6,209 bases of DNA from Turicibacter sp. UBA7094 (GCA_002493395.1 DKYS01000010.1:1-6209), one strand, 5' to 3'. Positions 1 through 5,884 are shown, counted from the stretch's first letter. Program-made: numbers and translations. The notes: generated from the letters alone by a model not told the origin.

Positions 1-278
1 AAACGTTGAATTTCCATCGTTCGCCCACCAACTTTTCCACGTGCGGCTTCACGAATGGTTCGTGTATGAGTTGCCCGTGGCAACATCGAATATTCAGCAG
101 TAATCCACCCTTTTCCTTGACCTCGCATAAAGGGAGGTAATTTATTTTCAATGGTTGCTGTGCAAATGACTTTCGTATTTCCAAAAGAAACGAGAACGGC
201 TCCTTCTGGATTAATTATATAATGAGGAATGAATTCGACCATTCGGCGTTCGTTGTTTTTACGTTCGTTTGCTCTCAT
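1..278 (-). CDS. rph: RNase PH, N-terminal part (cut by window edge)
   Basis: RNase PH is a phosphorolytic 3'-5' exoribonuclease that trims the 3' ends of tRNA precursors in the cytoplasm, using phosphate and releasing nucleoside diphosphates. About 92 codons are present, roughly the first third of a protein that is usually near 240-250 residues; the frame stays open to base 1. Family landmarks are readable: an MRANERKNNERR start, the PEGAVLVSFGNTKVICTA block, GKGWITAEYSMLPRATHTR, and REAARGKVGGRTMEIQR. The ATG at 278 is preceded by AAGGTGA (283-289). It lies 57 bp downstream of gerM on the same strand, the order seen in Bacillus subtilis (gerM-rph). A likely own promoter sits in the gap. The assignment is firm; only the missing C-terminus cannot be judged. 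Confidence 0.96.
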   Translation of the reverse strand, partial: MRANERKNNERRMVEFIPHYIINPEGAVLVSFGNTKVICTATIENKLPPFMRGQGKGWITAEYSMLPRATHTRTIREAARGKVGGRTMEIQR

Positions 279-317
279 GTTATCACCTTACTTACCAAAT
301 TAAAACGTTCATCCTCT

Positions 318-326
318 ATTATAGCA
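318..326 (-). promoter_or_regulatory. Extended -10 promoter for rph
   Basis: The minus strand reads TGCTATAAT, a perfect sigma-A extended -10 element (TGn plus TATAAT). It lies between the gerM stop and the rph start, with a predicted transcription start near 311 and a leader of about 33 nt. The -35 position falls in the last gerM codons and matches TTGACA poorly, which is tolerated at extended -10 promoters. It would let rph be expressed in vegetative cells independently of gerM. Confidence 0.5.
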
Positions 327-335
327 TAATATTTT

Positions 336-1334
336 TTAGTGAGCCTCAATAAATGATTCAACATTTGTTCTTGCCGTTGGGACAGCAATTGAATGAGACG
401 TATCATCCGTTACCTTAATATTTCCATCAATTGAAACAGATACCATTTCAACCTCATCAACCTCAGTTAAAGTCATGACTAATTGTTTTAACATCATTGA
501 TGATACTTCTGTTTGAGCATTATCATAGTATAAATCAGAGCTAAAGTTTAAAGAAAGCAATCCATCTGTTAAGACAGGATCTTCTAATAACGCGGTATTT
601 TGATCAAAAACACTCACATAGTTTTCACCAACTGGTCCTTGAATTAAAGCTGACACAGCATAGGTAATCGGATCAATGTCTTCAGAGATTAAGCGTGTCA
701 CAGGAACAAGGAATCCATTTTGACTATCATCTGTCATGAAATAAAGCGTCACTAATTGCGTATCATCTAAACTCATCGTATCAACTTCTAAATTAATTCC
801 CATTGAACGATCAAGACCTCGCTCAACAGACATCGCTCCATTTAAATTAGAGACGGCTTTCCCATCAATTTCAAATTTCACTTTATCAACATCTGCTAAC
901 TCTGTATACGTCCACACAATTGAAGATAATAAATCAGCTTCCTCATCAGACGTATAGTCTAAAAATTCAGATGATAAATCAAGTGTTAATGTTCCATTTT
1001 TCAATTTATAATCATTTAATTTGGCATCCGGTGAAACAAGTGATGTGGTACTAGCCGGTAACTCATTCGCCTTCGTTGTTAAAAGATTAAAAATCTCTTC
1101 AATGCGATCGCTCTCTTCACCTTTTTTCACGTAGGTCTTCACTAAATTATTTGAATCATGAAGCGCATAGACCGCATAATAATCTTCTGATGAATACATC
1201 GTTTGTTCTTGCTTCTGTTCACTCATCGTATTCACAAGATTACTCGTTGCAGGGTCTGTCGCACGACTTGCGTAATAAATAAACAACATGGCAAGGACAG
1301 GTAATGTTAATCGTTTGATCCATTTTGTTTCCAT
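336..1334 (-). CDS. gerM: GerM-like protein with two GerMN domains, membrane-anchored
   Basis: A 332-residue protein with an N-terminal hydrophobic segment (about residues 8-22) after a short basic start, then an extracytoplasmic region with two copies of the GerMN (sporulation/spore germination) domain at about 52-165 and 183-312. Each copy shows the expected pattern: a beta strand, a helix with a VSALIQGP-like turn (IFNLLTTKA in copy 1, AVSALIQGP in copy 2), a strand ending LTLDLSSEF or LSLNFSSDL, a helix, and a final strand ending IDGK or IDGN. In B. subtilis GerM is a lipoprotein that helps hold SpoIIQ-SpoIIIAH complexes in the septum during engulfment. Here there is no cysteine anywhere, so lipoprotein anchoring is impossible and the N-terminal helix must anchor or export it. 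The ATG at 1334 has AGAGGTGA upstream. The rph neighbour supports orthology. Confidence 0.9.
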   Translation of the reverse strand: METKWIKRLTLPVLAMLFIYYASRATDPATSNLVNTMSEQKQEQTMYSSEDYYAVYALHDSNNLVKTYVKKGEESDRIEEIFNLLTTKANELPASTTSLVSPDAKLNDYKLKNGTLTLDLSSEFLDYTSDEEADLLSSIVWTYTELADVDKVKFEIDGKAVSNLNGAMSVERGLDRSMGINLEVDTMSLDDTQLVTLYFMTDDSQNGFLVPVTRLISEDIDPITYAVSALIQGPVGENYVSVFDQNTALLEDPVLTDGLLSLNFSSDLYYDNAQTEVSSMMLKQLVMTLTEVDEVEMVSVSIDGNIKVTDDTSHSIAVPTARTNVESFIEAH

Positions 1335-1364
1335 TTCTTTTCACCTCTTCTTCAATATATAGCT

Positions 1365-1392
1365 ACTATATGAAGAGATAAAAAAAAGATAA
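1365..1392 (-). promoter_or_regulatory. Weak candidate sigma-E-type promoter for gerM
   Basis: The minus strand has CATATAGT (1365-1372), close to the sigma-E -10 consensus CATACAnT. TTATCTT (1386-1392), a partial match to the sigma-E -35, lies 13 bp further upstream. The -35 would overlap the 3' arm and T-tract of the preceding terminator. A sigma-E promoter would fit gerM function, but the match is imperfect and the area is AT-rich, so chance is possible. Confidence 0.25.
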
Positions 1393-1410
1393 CCTTTCAA
1401 ACAGGTTATC
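1380..1410 (-). terminator. Intrinsic terminator after the exonuclease gene
   Basis: On the minus strand GATAACCT, a 7-nt loop and AGGTTATC form a perfect 8-bp stem (arms 1388-1395 and 1403-1410), followed directly by eight T (1380-1387). It lies 48 bp after the exonuclease stop and 45 bp before the gerM start, separating the two transcription units. Confidence 0.9.
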
Positions 1411-1457
1411 TCATAAGTCGACAGAATCACGTGCCATCAGTTTCATCTTCCCTGGCA

Positions 1458-2543
1458 TTACCTCGGTGCACGATTCCCCATCATCATTAAGTAATTTTCT
1501 TTAAAGGGATAATGTTCTTGATTTAATAAAATAGATTTAAATTTATAAAAAATATTTCTTAAAACGAGCGCATCGACTAATGCATCGTGAATTTGTGCTC
1601 CGTTAAACATTTCATAACTTCTCATCGCATTGTATAGACCAATATCCTGTCCTATTTGGTAATATTGGCGGTGAATACGTTGTAAATCAATTAACCGATC
1701 AGGTTCAAATAACGGGCTGACTTGATTGATTTGATAAGAGTTTTCTAAAATAAATCCATCCGATACCCCCCATACCAAGAAAATAGGGTTATACCTCGCA
1801 ATGACCTCCTTGATATACTCATAAAACTGACAATAACTCATTCCGTGAGCCACCGCTAAAGGCGTAATCTTTAAAAATTCTTGCGCTTTTTCCGTTAAAC
1901 GAGGGAACAACGTCGGTTGCACGTAGGCCGAAAATTTTTCAACTAAATTTCCTCGATCATCCGCTACAATCAAACCAAATTGAATAATTTCAGGTTGAAA
2001 TTTCATGCCTCGATATTCAGGACCACTCATTGAAAACTCTAAATCTAAAAAAGCATAATAGGGCGATTCCACGAGCGTTTTTAACGTTCGTTGCAACTCC
2101 CGCTTCACAACCTGTGGGTTCTCGACCTTTTTCTTCGAATCTGTCATAATCGACGTTAAAGCAAAGTAAGTCGAACCATTTAATCTAAACTCCATCGGAT
2201 TATAAGTAAAATGTAAAAAGTCTCCTGGTTTATAGCGATACTTAATCGTATTAAAGTTTTTATAGGGGATATAAAAATGAAGCAGCTTCCCACCCGTATG
2301 CAAAGAAATTCGTGGAATGGATAAATTCAACGATTGAATCTTTCCCTTTAATTCCTTCATCGGCTGTACAATAGGCTCTAAATGGCCCACCTTATTTTTC
2401 CCGCTTAAACTGTATTGCACGGACTGCCCAACTAAAGAAGGCGATACCGTCAGTTTCGGGTCAAACGAAAACCACGTTTCATTCATAAATATTTTATGTT
2501 CCTCAGTATTCATTTTTAAAACGACACCGGTATGTCCGAGCAT
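1458..2543 (-). CDS. DEDDh-family 3'-5' exonuclease with N-terminal OB-like module
   Basis: The C-terminal half (about residues 160-335 of 361) is a DEDDh exonuclease. All five catalytic residues are visible: D167 and E169 in AFLDLEFS (ExoI), D262 in WGVSDGF (ExoII), and H319 and D324 in HDALVDA (ExoIII). This family removes nucleotides from 3' ends with two metal ions; the closest named relatives I recognise are the KapD-like exonucleases. The first ~135 residues are not typical of KapD (about 205 residues). They contain two glycine-led beta-rich stretches (GHTGVVLKM... to LVGQSVQYSLSG, and LKGKIQSLN... to YKPGDFLHFTY) that resemble cold-shock/OB folds, which would suit RNA or single-stranded DNA binding (inference). 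An ATG at 2558 would add five residues, but it overlaps the good Shine-Dalgarno TGGAAGTGAT (2548-2557) that serves the ATG at 2543. DNA versus RNA substrate cannot be told from sequence. It lies between gerE and gerM and has its own terminator. Confidence 0.85.
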   Translation of the reverse strand: MLGHTGVVLKMNTEEHKIFMNETWFSFDPKLTVSPSLVGQSVQYSLSGKNKVGHLEPIVQPMKELKGKIQSLNLSIPRISLHTGGKLLHFYIPYKNFNTIKYRYKPGDFLHFTYNPMEFRLNGSTYFALTSIMTDSKKKVENPQVVKRELQRTLKTLVESPYYAFLDLEFSMSGPEYRGMKFQPEIIQFGLIVADDRGNLVEKFSAYVQPTLFPRLTEKAQEFLKITPLAVAHGMSYCQFYEYIKEVIARYNPIFLVWGVSDGFILENSYQINQVSPLFEPDRLIDLQRIHRQYYQIGQDIGLYNAMRSYEMFNGAQIHDALVDALVLRNIFYKFKSILLNQEHYPFKENYLMMMGNRAPR

Positions 2544-2547
2544 TTTT

Positions 2548-2557
2548 ATCACTTCCA
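2548..2557 (-). promoter_or_regulatory. Shine-Dalgarno that sets the exonuclease start
   Basis: TGGAAGTGAT on the minus strand matches AGGAGGTGAT at 8 of 10 positions and is correctly spaced for the ATG at 2541-2543. The upstream ATG (2556-2558) lies inside this site and has only a weak GGGACG before it, so the shorter protein is preferred. Confidence 0.6.
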
Positions 2558-2607
2558 TCTAATCGTCCCATCTACTCGATTCGGTGAGACTTCATTTTAT
2601 AAAGTTA

Positions 2608-2622
2608 GAACTCTTGAAGTTC
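2608..2622. repeat. Short dyad downstream of exonuclease -10
   Basis: GAACT-CTTGA-AGTTC is a perfect 5-bp inverted repeat with a 5-nt centre. It sits about +7 to +21 relative to the start predicted from the -10 at 2636-2641, where an operator or a 5' RNA hairpin could act. It is not a LexA box (half-site spacing is wrong). It is short enough to occur by chance. Confidence 0.3.
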
Positions 2623-2635
2623 ATCGTTTACTACT

Positions 2636-2641
2636 ATTATA
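2636..2641 (-). promoter_or_regulatory. Candidate -10 element for exonuclease gene
   Basis: A perfect TATAAT on the minus strand lies about 93 bp upstream of the chosen start codon, giving a predicted leader of about 85 nt. The best -35 at 17-bp spacing (TAGATT) matches TTGACA at only three positions, and there is no TGn extension, so this is a candidate only. Confidence 0.4.
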
Positions 2642-2799
2642 GTACATTTTATTTCTATAATCTACCGACACCGTATTTTTTTCTCAAACAAACCCCATTT
2701 TTTACCTTTTATCCTAAGATTCCTTCTTAAAATCCTCAATAAAAATCAGTCACGATAAAAATAAGATAAACCCTTTCTCTCTTTAACCTTTTATAACTA

Positions 2800-2883
2800 A
2801 AAATACTTTCATAGGCGCTCCTCAAAAACACCTACCTTTATTCTAGTGGGCGTTTTGATTCTCATACCTGATGAAAGTATTTT
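2800..2883. repeat. 84-bp imperfect inverted repeat, possible structured RNA or MITE-like element
   Basis: The outer arms are a perfect 13-bp inverted repeat: AAAATACTTTCAT (2800-2812) and its reverse complement (2871-2883). The symmetry resumes inside: AGG next to the outer arm, then TCAAAAACACC (2822-2832) against GGGCGTTTTGA (2848-2858), leaving an asymmetric internal loop (GCGCTCC opposite TATGAGAA on the other arm) and a terminal loop around TTTATTC. On the minus strand the 3' arm ends in UAUUUUU, so it might also serve as a weak gerE terminator about 150 nt downstream. No target-site duplication is visible. It matches no riboswitch class I recognise. Confidence 0.6.
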
Positions 2884-2901
2884 GATTCGTTTATCGCTAA
2901 C

Positions 2902-2951
2902 CCCGCTTTAACCCTTTCGTGTCATTCCTCAAATGGGGCGGGAAATTTTTT
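2902..2951 (+). terminator. GC-rich hairpin with plus-strand T-tract
   Basis: CCCGC (2902-2906) pairs with GCGGG (2938-2942), and stacked inside, CCCTTT (2912-2917) pairs with AAAtGGG (2931-2937) with one bulged base and a 13-nt loop. AAA and six T follow (2946-2951) on the plus strand only; the minus strand has no T-tract after the stem. It has the form of an intrinsic terminator for plus-strand transcription, although no plus-strand gene precedes it. The TTTAA on one side of the stem weakens it somewhat. Confidence 0.45.
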
Positions 2952-3033
2952 ATCCCACTATATCCATTTAAACGAGATCACATGTTAAAGTGGAGAGTTA
3001 TTTTTTATGATTAACTCCTATTAAAGTCTCACG

Positions 3034-3246
3034 CTATAAGGTAATAACTCCAAGTCTTAAAAGCTCTACAATGGCTTGAGAACGTCCCTTAACGTTTAAT
3101 TTTAAAATCACATTAGAAATATGATTTCGTACGGTTTTTTCACTAATTGATAACTCATTCGCAATCTCACGAGTCGTCAGATTATGGACAAGTAAATCAA
3201 ATATTTCTTTCTCACGTTTTGTTAAAATTGACTGACCTTTATTCAA
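3034..3246 (-). CDS. gerE: GerE, late mother-cell sporulation regulator
   Basis: A 70-residue LuxR/FixJ-type DNA-binding protein that is almost only a helix-turn-helix domain. The sequence LTKREKEIF, then TTREIANELSISEKTVRNHISN (helix-turn-helix with recognition helix near residues 36-46), then VKGRSQAIVELLRLG, follows B. subtilis GerE (74 residues) closely along its whole length. GerE binds DNA as a dimer in the mother cell and switches late spore-coat genes on or off after sigma-K becomes active. The frame is open upstream to a GTG at 3339, but that codon lies upstream of the -10 of the sigma-K promoter and could not be in its transcript. The TTG at 3244-3246 has a strong AAGGGGGG (3255-3262) 8 nt before it and gives a GerE-sized protein. 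uvrC lies directly upstream, as part of a shortened version of the Bacillus uvrC-to-gerM region. Confidence 0.93.
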   Translation of the reverse strand: MNKGQSILTKREKEIFDLLVHNLTTREIANELSISEKTVRNHISNVILKLNVKGRSQAIVELLRLGVITL

Positions 3247-3254
3247 GCTTTCTA

Positions 3255-3262
3255 CCCCCCTT
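3255..3262 (-). promoter_or_regulatory. Shine-Dalgarno that sets the gerE TTG start
   Basis: AAGGGGGG on the minus strand ends 8 nt before the TTG at 3246. No comparable site precedes the upstream GTG. With the sigma-K promoter position this decides the start. Confidence 0.75.
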
Positions 3263-3322
3263 ATTCTATTGAGGTAGTCATTTTCCTCATTGATATCGCG
3301 TTCACACACGCCATATCTAATA

Positions 3323-3349
3323 TATCTTATGATAAACACTTGAATAGGT
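3323..3349 (-). promoter_or_regulatory. Sigma-K-type promoter of gerE
   Basis: The minus strand has CATAAGATA (3323-3331), a full match to the sigma-K -10 consensus CATAnnnTA, with AC (3348-3349) exactly 16 bp upstream as the -35. The predicted start near 3316 gives a leader of about 70 nt before the TTG. In B. subtilis gerE is transcribed by sigma-K RNA polymerase, so position and gene identity agree. It lies in the uvrC-gerE gap, 25 bp past the uvrC stop. Confidence 0.75.
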
Positions 3350-3373
3350 ACCTATTATTACCACTCTTCATCT

Positions 3374-5164
3374 TTATTTTTTCTGCAATTCCTCGCTAAT
3401 AAAAAGTTTGACTCGGCGAATCAATTCACTTGAAAACCCTAGTTGTTCATAGCGTTGATCATCAGCCTCTAACATCTTTTCTAATGAACCAAAATTTTGA
3501 ATTAATAATCGCTTACGTTTAGGACCAATTCCAGGAATCTCATCTAAAATAGACGTTAATTGACGATTTTTCGATGTTTGATGATGAAAACTTAAAACGA
3601 AACGATGCACTTCATCTTGAATACGCGTTAATAAATTAAAAACATTGGCGCGCCCTTTTTTCTTTAAATCAATTTCCTCCATATCACGCCCATCGAGTAA
3701 CAGAGAGGTACGATGCTTTTCGTCCTTCACTAACCCGACAACAGGAATCGATAAATTTAAAGAGGCTAAAACCTCCATAGCGACCCTAACCTGACCTTTT
3801 CCACCATCCATAACAATTAAATCGGGTGCTGGAAGTCCTTCATTTAAGACCTTGAAATAACGACGATAAACAACCTCTTTCATCGCCTGGTAATCATCGC
3901 CATCTGAAGTCGTCGTAATCTTATATTTACGATATTCTTTTTTATCTGGCCGTCCATCCGTAAAGACAACCATTGCCGAAACCGTATCCATTCCTTGGTG
4001 ATGAGAATTATCAAAAGCCTCAATTCGATGAGGAGTCGGTAAATTTAACAACTCCCCTAACTTCTCGACAGCCCTTAACGTTCGTTCCTCCTGTTTTTCA
4101 ATCAATTGCATTTTTTCAGTTAACGCCATCTGCGCATTCTTCATCGCTAAGTCAACCAGTTCTTTCTTTTCTCCCTGCTTAGGAACCACCACTTTTACAT
4201 CAAGCAATGCCGTCAACAAATCTTTATCCAATGTGTTGGGAATAAAAATTTCTTTTGGTTTTAACGTATTGCTCCCCTGATAAAAACGCCCAATGAATGT
4301 GAGTACCGCTTCGTGAACATCTGAAATTCCATCAAAAATAGACACTTCTCTTTCAATTACCTTTCCTTGGCGAATGAAAAAGATTTGCACACAAACACGT
4401 CCTTCTTCTACGGCATAACCAAAAACATCGCGATCAATGAAATCATTCAAAGTCATTTTCTGTTTTTCAACCGTTGCCTCAATATGATACATTAAATCCC
4501 GATATTCCTTAGCACGTTCAAATTCTAAATTTTCGGCTGCCGCCTCCATTCGCTTGATTAAATCAGCTTTTACCTTTGAATAATCTCCCTTTAAAAAACG
4601 AGAGATTTCCTCTAGATAAGGTTTATACACCTCAGATGAAATATCATATTCGCACGGACCTAAACATTGATGAATATGATAATACAAACATACCTTTTTC
4701 GGAATCGTATGACATTTTCGTAACGGGTATAGTTTATTTAATAATCGAAGGGTTTCATTAGCTGCGGTGGCATTCGGATAGGGTCCAAAATATTTTCCTC
4801 CATCTTTTTTAATCTTACGCGTAATAAGCAACCGCGGATGTCTTTCATTTGTGATTTTAATATACGGATAATGTTTATCATCCGTTAACATAATATTATA
4901 CTTTGGATCGTACTTCTTAATTAAATTAATTTCTAAGACAAGTGCCTCCAATTCACTTGACGTGATGATATATTCAAAATCAACGATTTCTCGAACTAAA
5001 CGCGCCGTCTTTCCAGTATGAGATCCCGTAAAATAAGATTTTACCCGATTTTTTAAACGTTTGGCCTTTCCTACATAAATGACTTGTCCTTTGGCATCCT
5101 TCATCAAATAACACCCTGGATTCATCGGTAACAAGGATAACTTATCCTTCAATAATTGATTCAC
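3374..5164 (-). CDS. uvrC: Excinuclease ABC subunit C (UvrC)
   Basis: UvrC is the nuclease of nucleotide excision repair: recruited by UvrB at a DNA lesion, it cuts 3' then 5' of the damage. Over 596 residues all parts are present. The GIY-YIG nuclease (about 13-90) has GCYLM and VIYVGKAK with the family Tyr30, Arg40 and Glu78. Four cysteines (151, 159, 167, 171) fit the iron-sulfur site reported for UvrC. A UVR motif for UvrB contact is at about 197-231. The RNase H-like nuclease starts at IEAFDNSHHQG (Asp385) and continues through VMDGGKGQ (Asp453) and KDEKHRT. Tandem helix-hairpin-helix with IPGIGPKRKRLL ends the protein (from about 540). An upstream GTG (5185) would add seven residues but has no ribosome site. 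The GTG at 5164 follows AGAGGTGAG and begins MNQLLKDKLSLLP, aligning with B. subtilis UvrC. There is no clear terminator between it and gerE, so read-through into gerE is possible. No LexA box was seen upstream. Confidence 0.98.
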   Translation of the reverse strand: MNQLLKDKLSLLPMNPGCYLMKDAKGQVIYVGKAKRLKNRVKSYFTGSHTGKTARLVREIVDFEYIITSSELEALVLEINLIKKYDPKYNIMLTDDKHYPYIKITNERHPRLLITRKIKKDGGKYFGPYPNATAANETLRLLNKLYPLRKCHTIPKKVCLYYHIHQCLGPCEYDISSEVYKPYLEEISRFLKGDYSKVKADLIKRMEAAAENLEFERAKEYRDLMYHIEATVEKQKMTLNDFIDRDVFGYAVEEGRVCVQIFFIRQGKVIEREVSIFDGISDVHEAVLTFIGRFYQGSNTLKPKEIFIPNTLDKDLLTALLDVKVVVPKQGEKKELVDLAMKNAQMALTEKMQLIEKQEERTLRAVEKLGELLNLPTPHRIEAFDNSHHQGMDTVSAMVVFTDGRPDKKEYRKYKITTTSDGDDYQAMKEVVYRRYFKVLNEGLPAPDLIVMDGGKGQVRVAMEVLASLNLSIPVVGLVKDEKHRTSLLLDGRDMEEIDLKKKGRANVFNLLTRIQDEVHRFVLSFHHQTSKNRQLTSILDEIPGIGPKRKRLLIQNFGSLEKMLEADDQRYEQLGFSSELIRRVKLFISEELQKK

Positions 5165-5168
5165 TTGT

Positions 5169-5177
5169 CTCACCTCT
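5169..5177 (-). promoter_or_regulatory. Shine-Dalgarno that sets the uvrC start
   Basis: AGAGGTGAG on the minus strand lies 4 nt before the GTG at 5162-5164 (about 5-7 nt from the core). It is downstream of the first in-frame GTG at 5185, which has only AT-rich sequence before it. Confidence 0.7.
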
Positions 5178-5208
5178 TGACTCACTCAATTTTAATTTAG
5201 TTTATGCT

Positions 5209-5256
5209 AAAAAATCCTAGCGTTCCTTCTTTACTAACGAAGAATTACCTAGGATT
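5209..5256 (-). terminator. Intrinsic terminator after the DUF4362-like gene
   Basis: On the minus strand AATCCTAG and CTAGGATT (5249-5256 and 5213-5220) form a perfect 8-bp stem. An inner stem pairs TTCTTC with GAAGGA (5239-5244 and 5224-5229, one G-U pair). The outer arm runs into a T-tract ending at 5209. It starts 9 bp after the stop of the upstream gene and ends about 45 bp before uvrC, so uvrC needs its own promoter or read-through. Only a weak TAAAAT-like -10 is seen in that gap. Confidence 0.88.
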
Positions 5257-5264
5257 AGTGTGGT

Positions 5265-5720
5265 TTATTCGTTTAAATTATATGATAAAATTGCACGCTC
5301 TTCTTGGTCGTTCACTAAGAGATACGTGATTTTATCCTTTTTATAAATTCGTTTCATCGATTCATATACTTTTACTTTATATTCTTTTGTTCCCTGGCCA
5401 TCGTCCACCATATCATAAAAAAGTTTTAACTTTCCATTAGAAAAATGTAATTCATACATTTCATATTTACCTGCGTGAGATAAGGCCATCACAATGTGAT
5501 CCTCATTTCCAGAACGCATTTGTTGATAAAACTTCTCAAGTCGTGCTAAATTAAGAACCTTTCCATCTTGTTGAATGACATGACCATCCAACTCTCCTTG
5601 TACAATATCATACGTTTCTTGTGCGCTGACGAGTAAATTAGAATTTCCTTGAAAAAAGAAACTTCCAACCAAAATTAAAACCATTGCCACGCCAACACTA
5701 ACTACTGCTTTTTTCACCAA
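5265..5720 (-). CDS. Secreted or membrane-anchored DUF4362-like protein
   Basis: A 151-residue protein of unknown function. Residues 2-4 are basic (VKK), 5-24 form a hydrophobic signal or anchor helix, and VSA at 31-33 followed by QE could be a signal peptidase I site. There is no lipobox cysteine. The mature part resembles the DUF4362 family by eye: DIVQGELDGHVIQQDGKVLNLARLEKFYQQM, then SGNEDHIVMALSHAGKYEMYELHFSNGKLKLFYD, a D-rich turn and a C-terminal beta/helix section. Family function is not known. The start is a TTG (5718-5720) immediately followed by a GTG; both sit at workable distance from AGGCGGTG, so the protein may begin one residue later. It has its own terminator and a possible promoter, so it appears monocistronic. 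Family assignment is from memory of the pattern and is moderate. Confidence 0.72.
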   Translation of the reverse strand: MVKKAVVSVGVAMVLILVGSFFFQGNSNLLVSAQETYDIVQGELDGHVIQQDGKVLNLARLEKFYQQMRSGNEDHIVMALSHAGKYEMYELHFSNGKLKLFYDMVDDGQGTKEYKVKVYESMKRIYKKDKITYLLVNDQEERAILSYNLNE

Positions 5721-5752
5721 TTCCCACCGCCTAATGTGTCACTTCTACCGTT

Positions 5753-5782
5753 ATTTTATCACTCATTAGCTGTCGAAAACAA
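5753..5782 (-). promoter_or_regulatory. Weak sigma-A promoter candidate for the DUF4362-like gene
   Basis: On the minus strand TTGTTT (5777-5782) and TAAAAT (5753-5758) are 18 bp apart, about 33 bp before the TTG start. The -35 matches at three positions and the -10 at five. Confidence 0.3.
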
Positions 5783-5811
5783 GAGATTCCTCGTTTTAAA
5801 TCCCTAATTGT

Positions 5812-5820
5812 TGCTATAAT
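5812..5820 (+). promoter_or_regulatory. Plus-strand extended -10 promoter
   Basis: TGCTATAAT is a perfect extended -10 on the plus strand. The -35 region (around TCGTTTT, 5791-5797) is a poor match. A start near 5827 would give an RNA of about 255 nt ending at the hairpin at 6046-6086, or a long leader for the plus-strand gene. Confidence 0.45.
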
Positions 5821-5884
5821 TCCATTATTTTATTTAAATACGTGAAATCCAACAGATAATTGGAATTATTGGTTAAACTTCTTC

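Larger units (their letters stand above)
2559..3033. other. 475-bp intergenic region between gerE and the exonuclease
   Basis: No open frame of useful length or with a ribosome site was found on either strand. It holds a -10-like site and a small dyad next to the exonuclease, an 84-bp imperfect inverted repeat, a GC-rich hairpin with a plus-strand T-tract, and a short A/T-rich hairpin (arms 2995-3000 and 3012-3017, 11-nt loop) just after gerE. That last hairpin has no T-tract on the minus strand and is not called a terminator. The stretch 2690-2790 shows nothing I can interpret. Confidence 0.7.

Noticed and set aside
2608..2622. LexA/DinR (SOS) box
   Set aside because: The half-sites GAAC and GTTC are separated by 7 nt instead of the 4 nt of the Firmicute LexA box, and the site is not near uvrC.
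2992..3018. gerE terminator from the GAGTTA/TAACTC hairpin
   Set aside because: The stem is only 6 bp with an 11-nt loop, and no T-tract follows on the minus strand.
3973..4182. 69-codon plus-strand open frame
   Set aside because: It lies wholly inside uvrC on the opposite strand, and its translation has no family features.
4576..4761. 61-codon plus-strand open frame
   Set aside because: It is antisense to the UVR and cysteine region of uvrC, and shows no sign of real coding.
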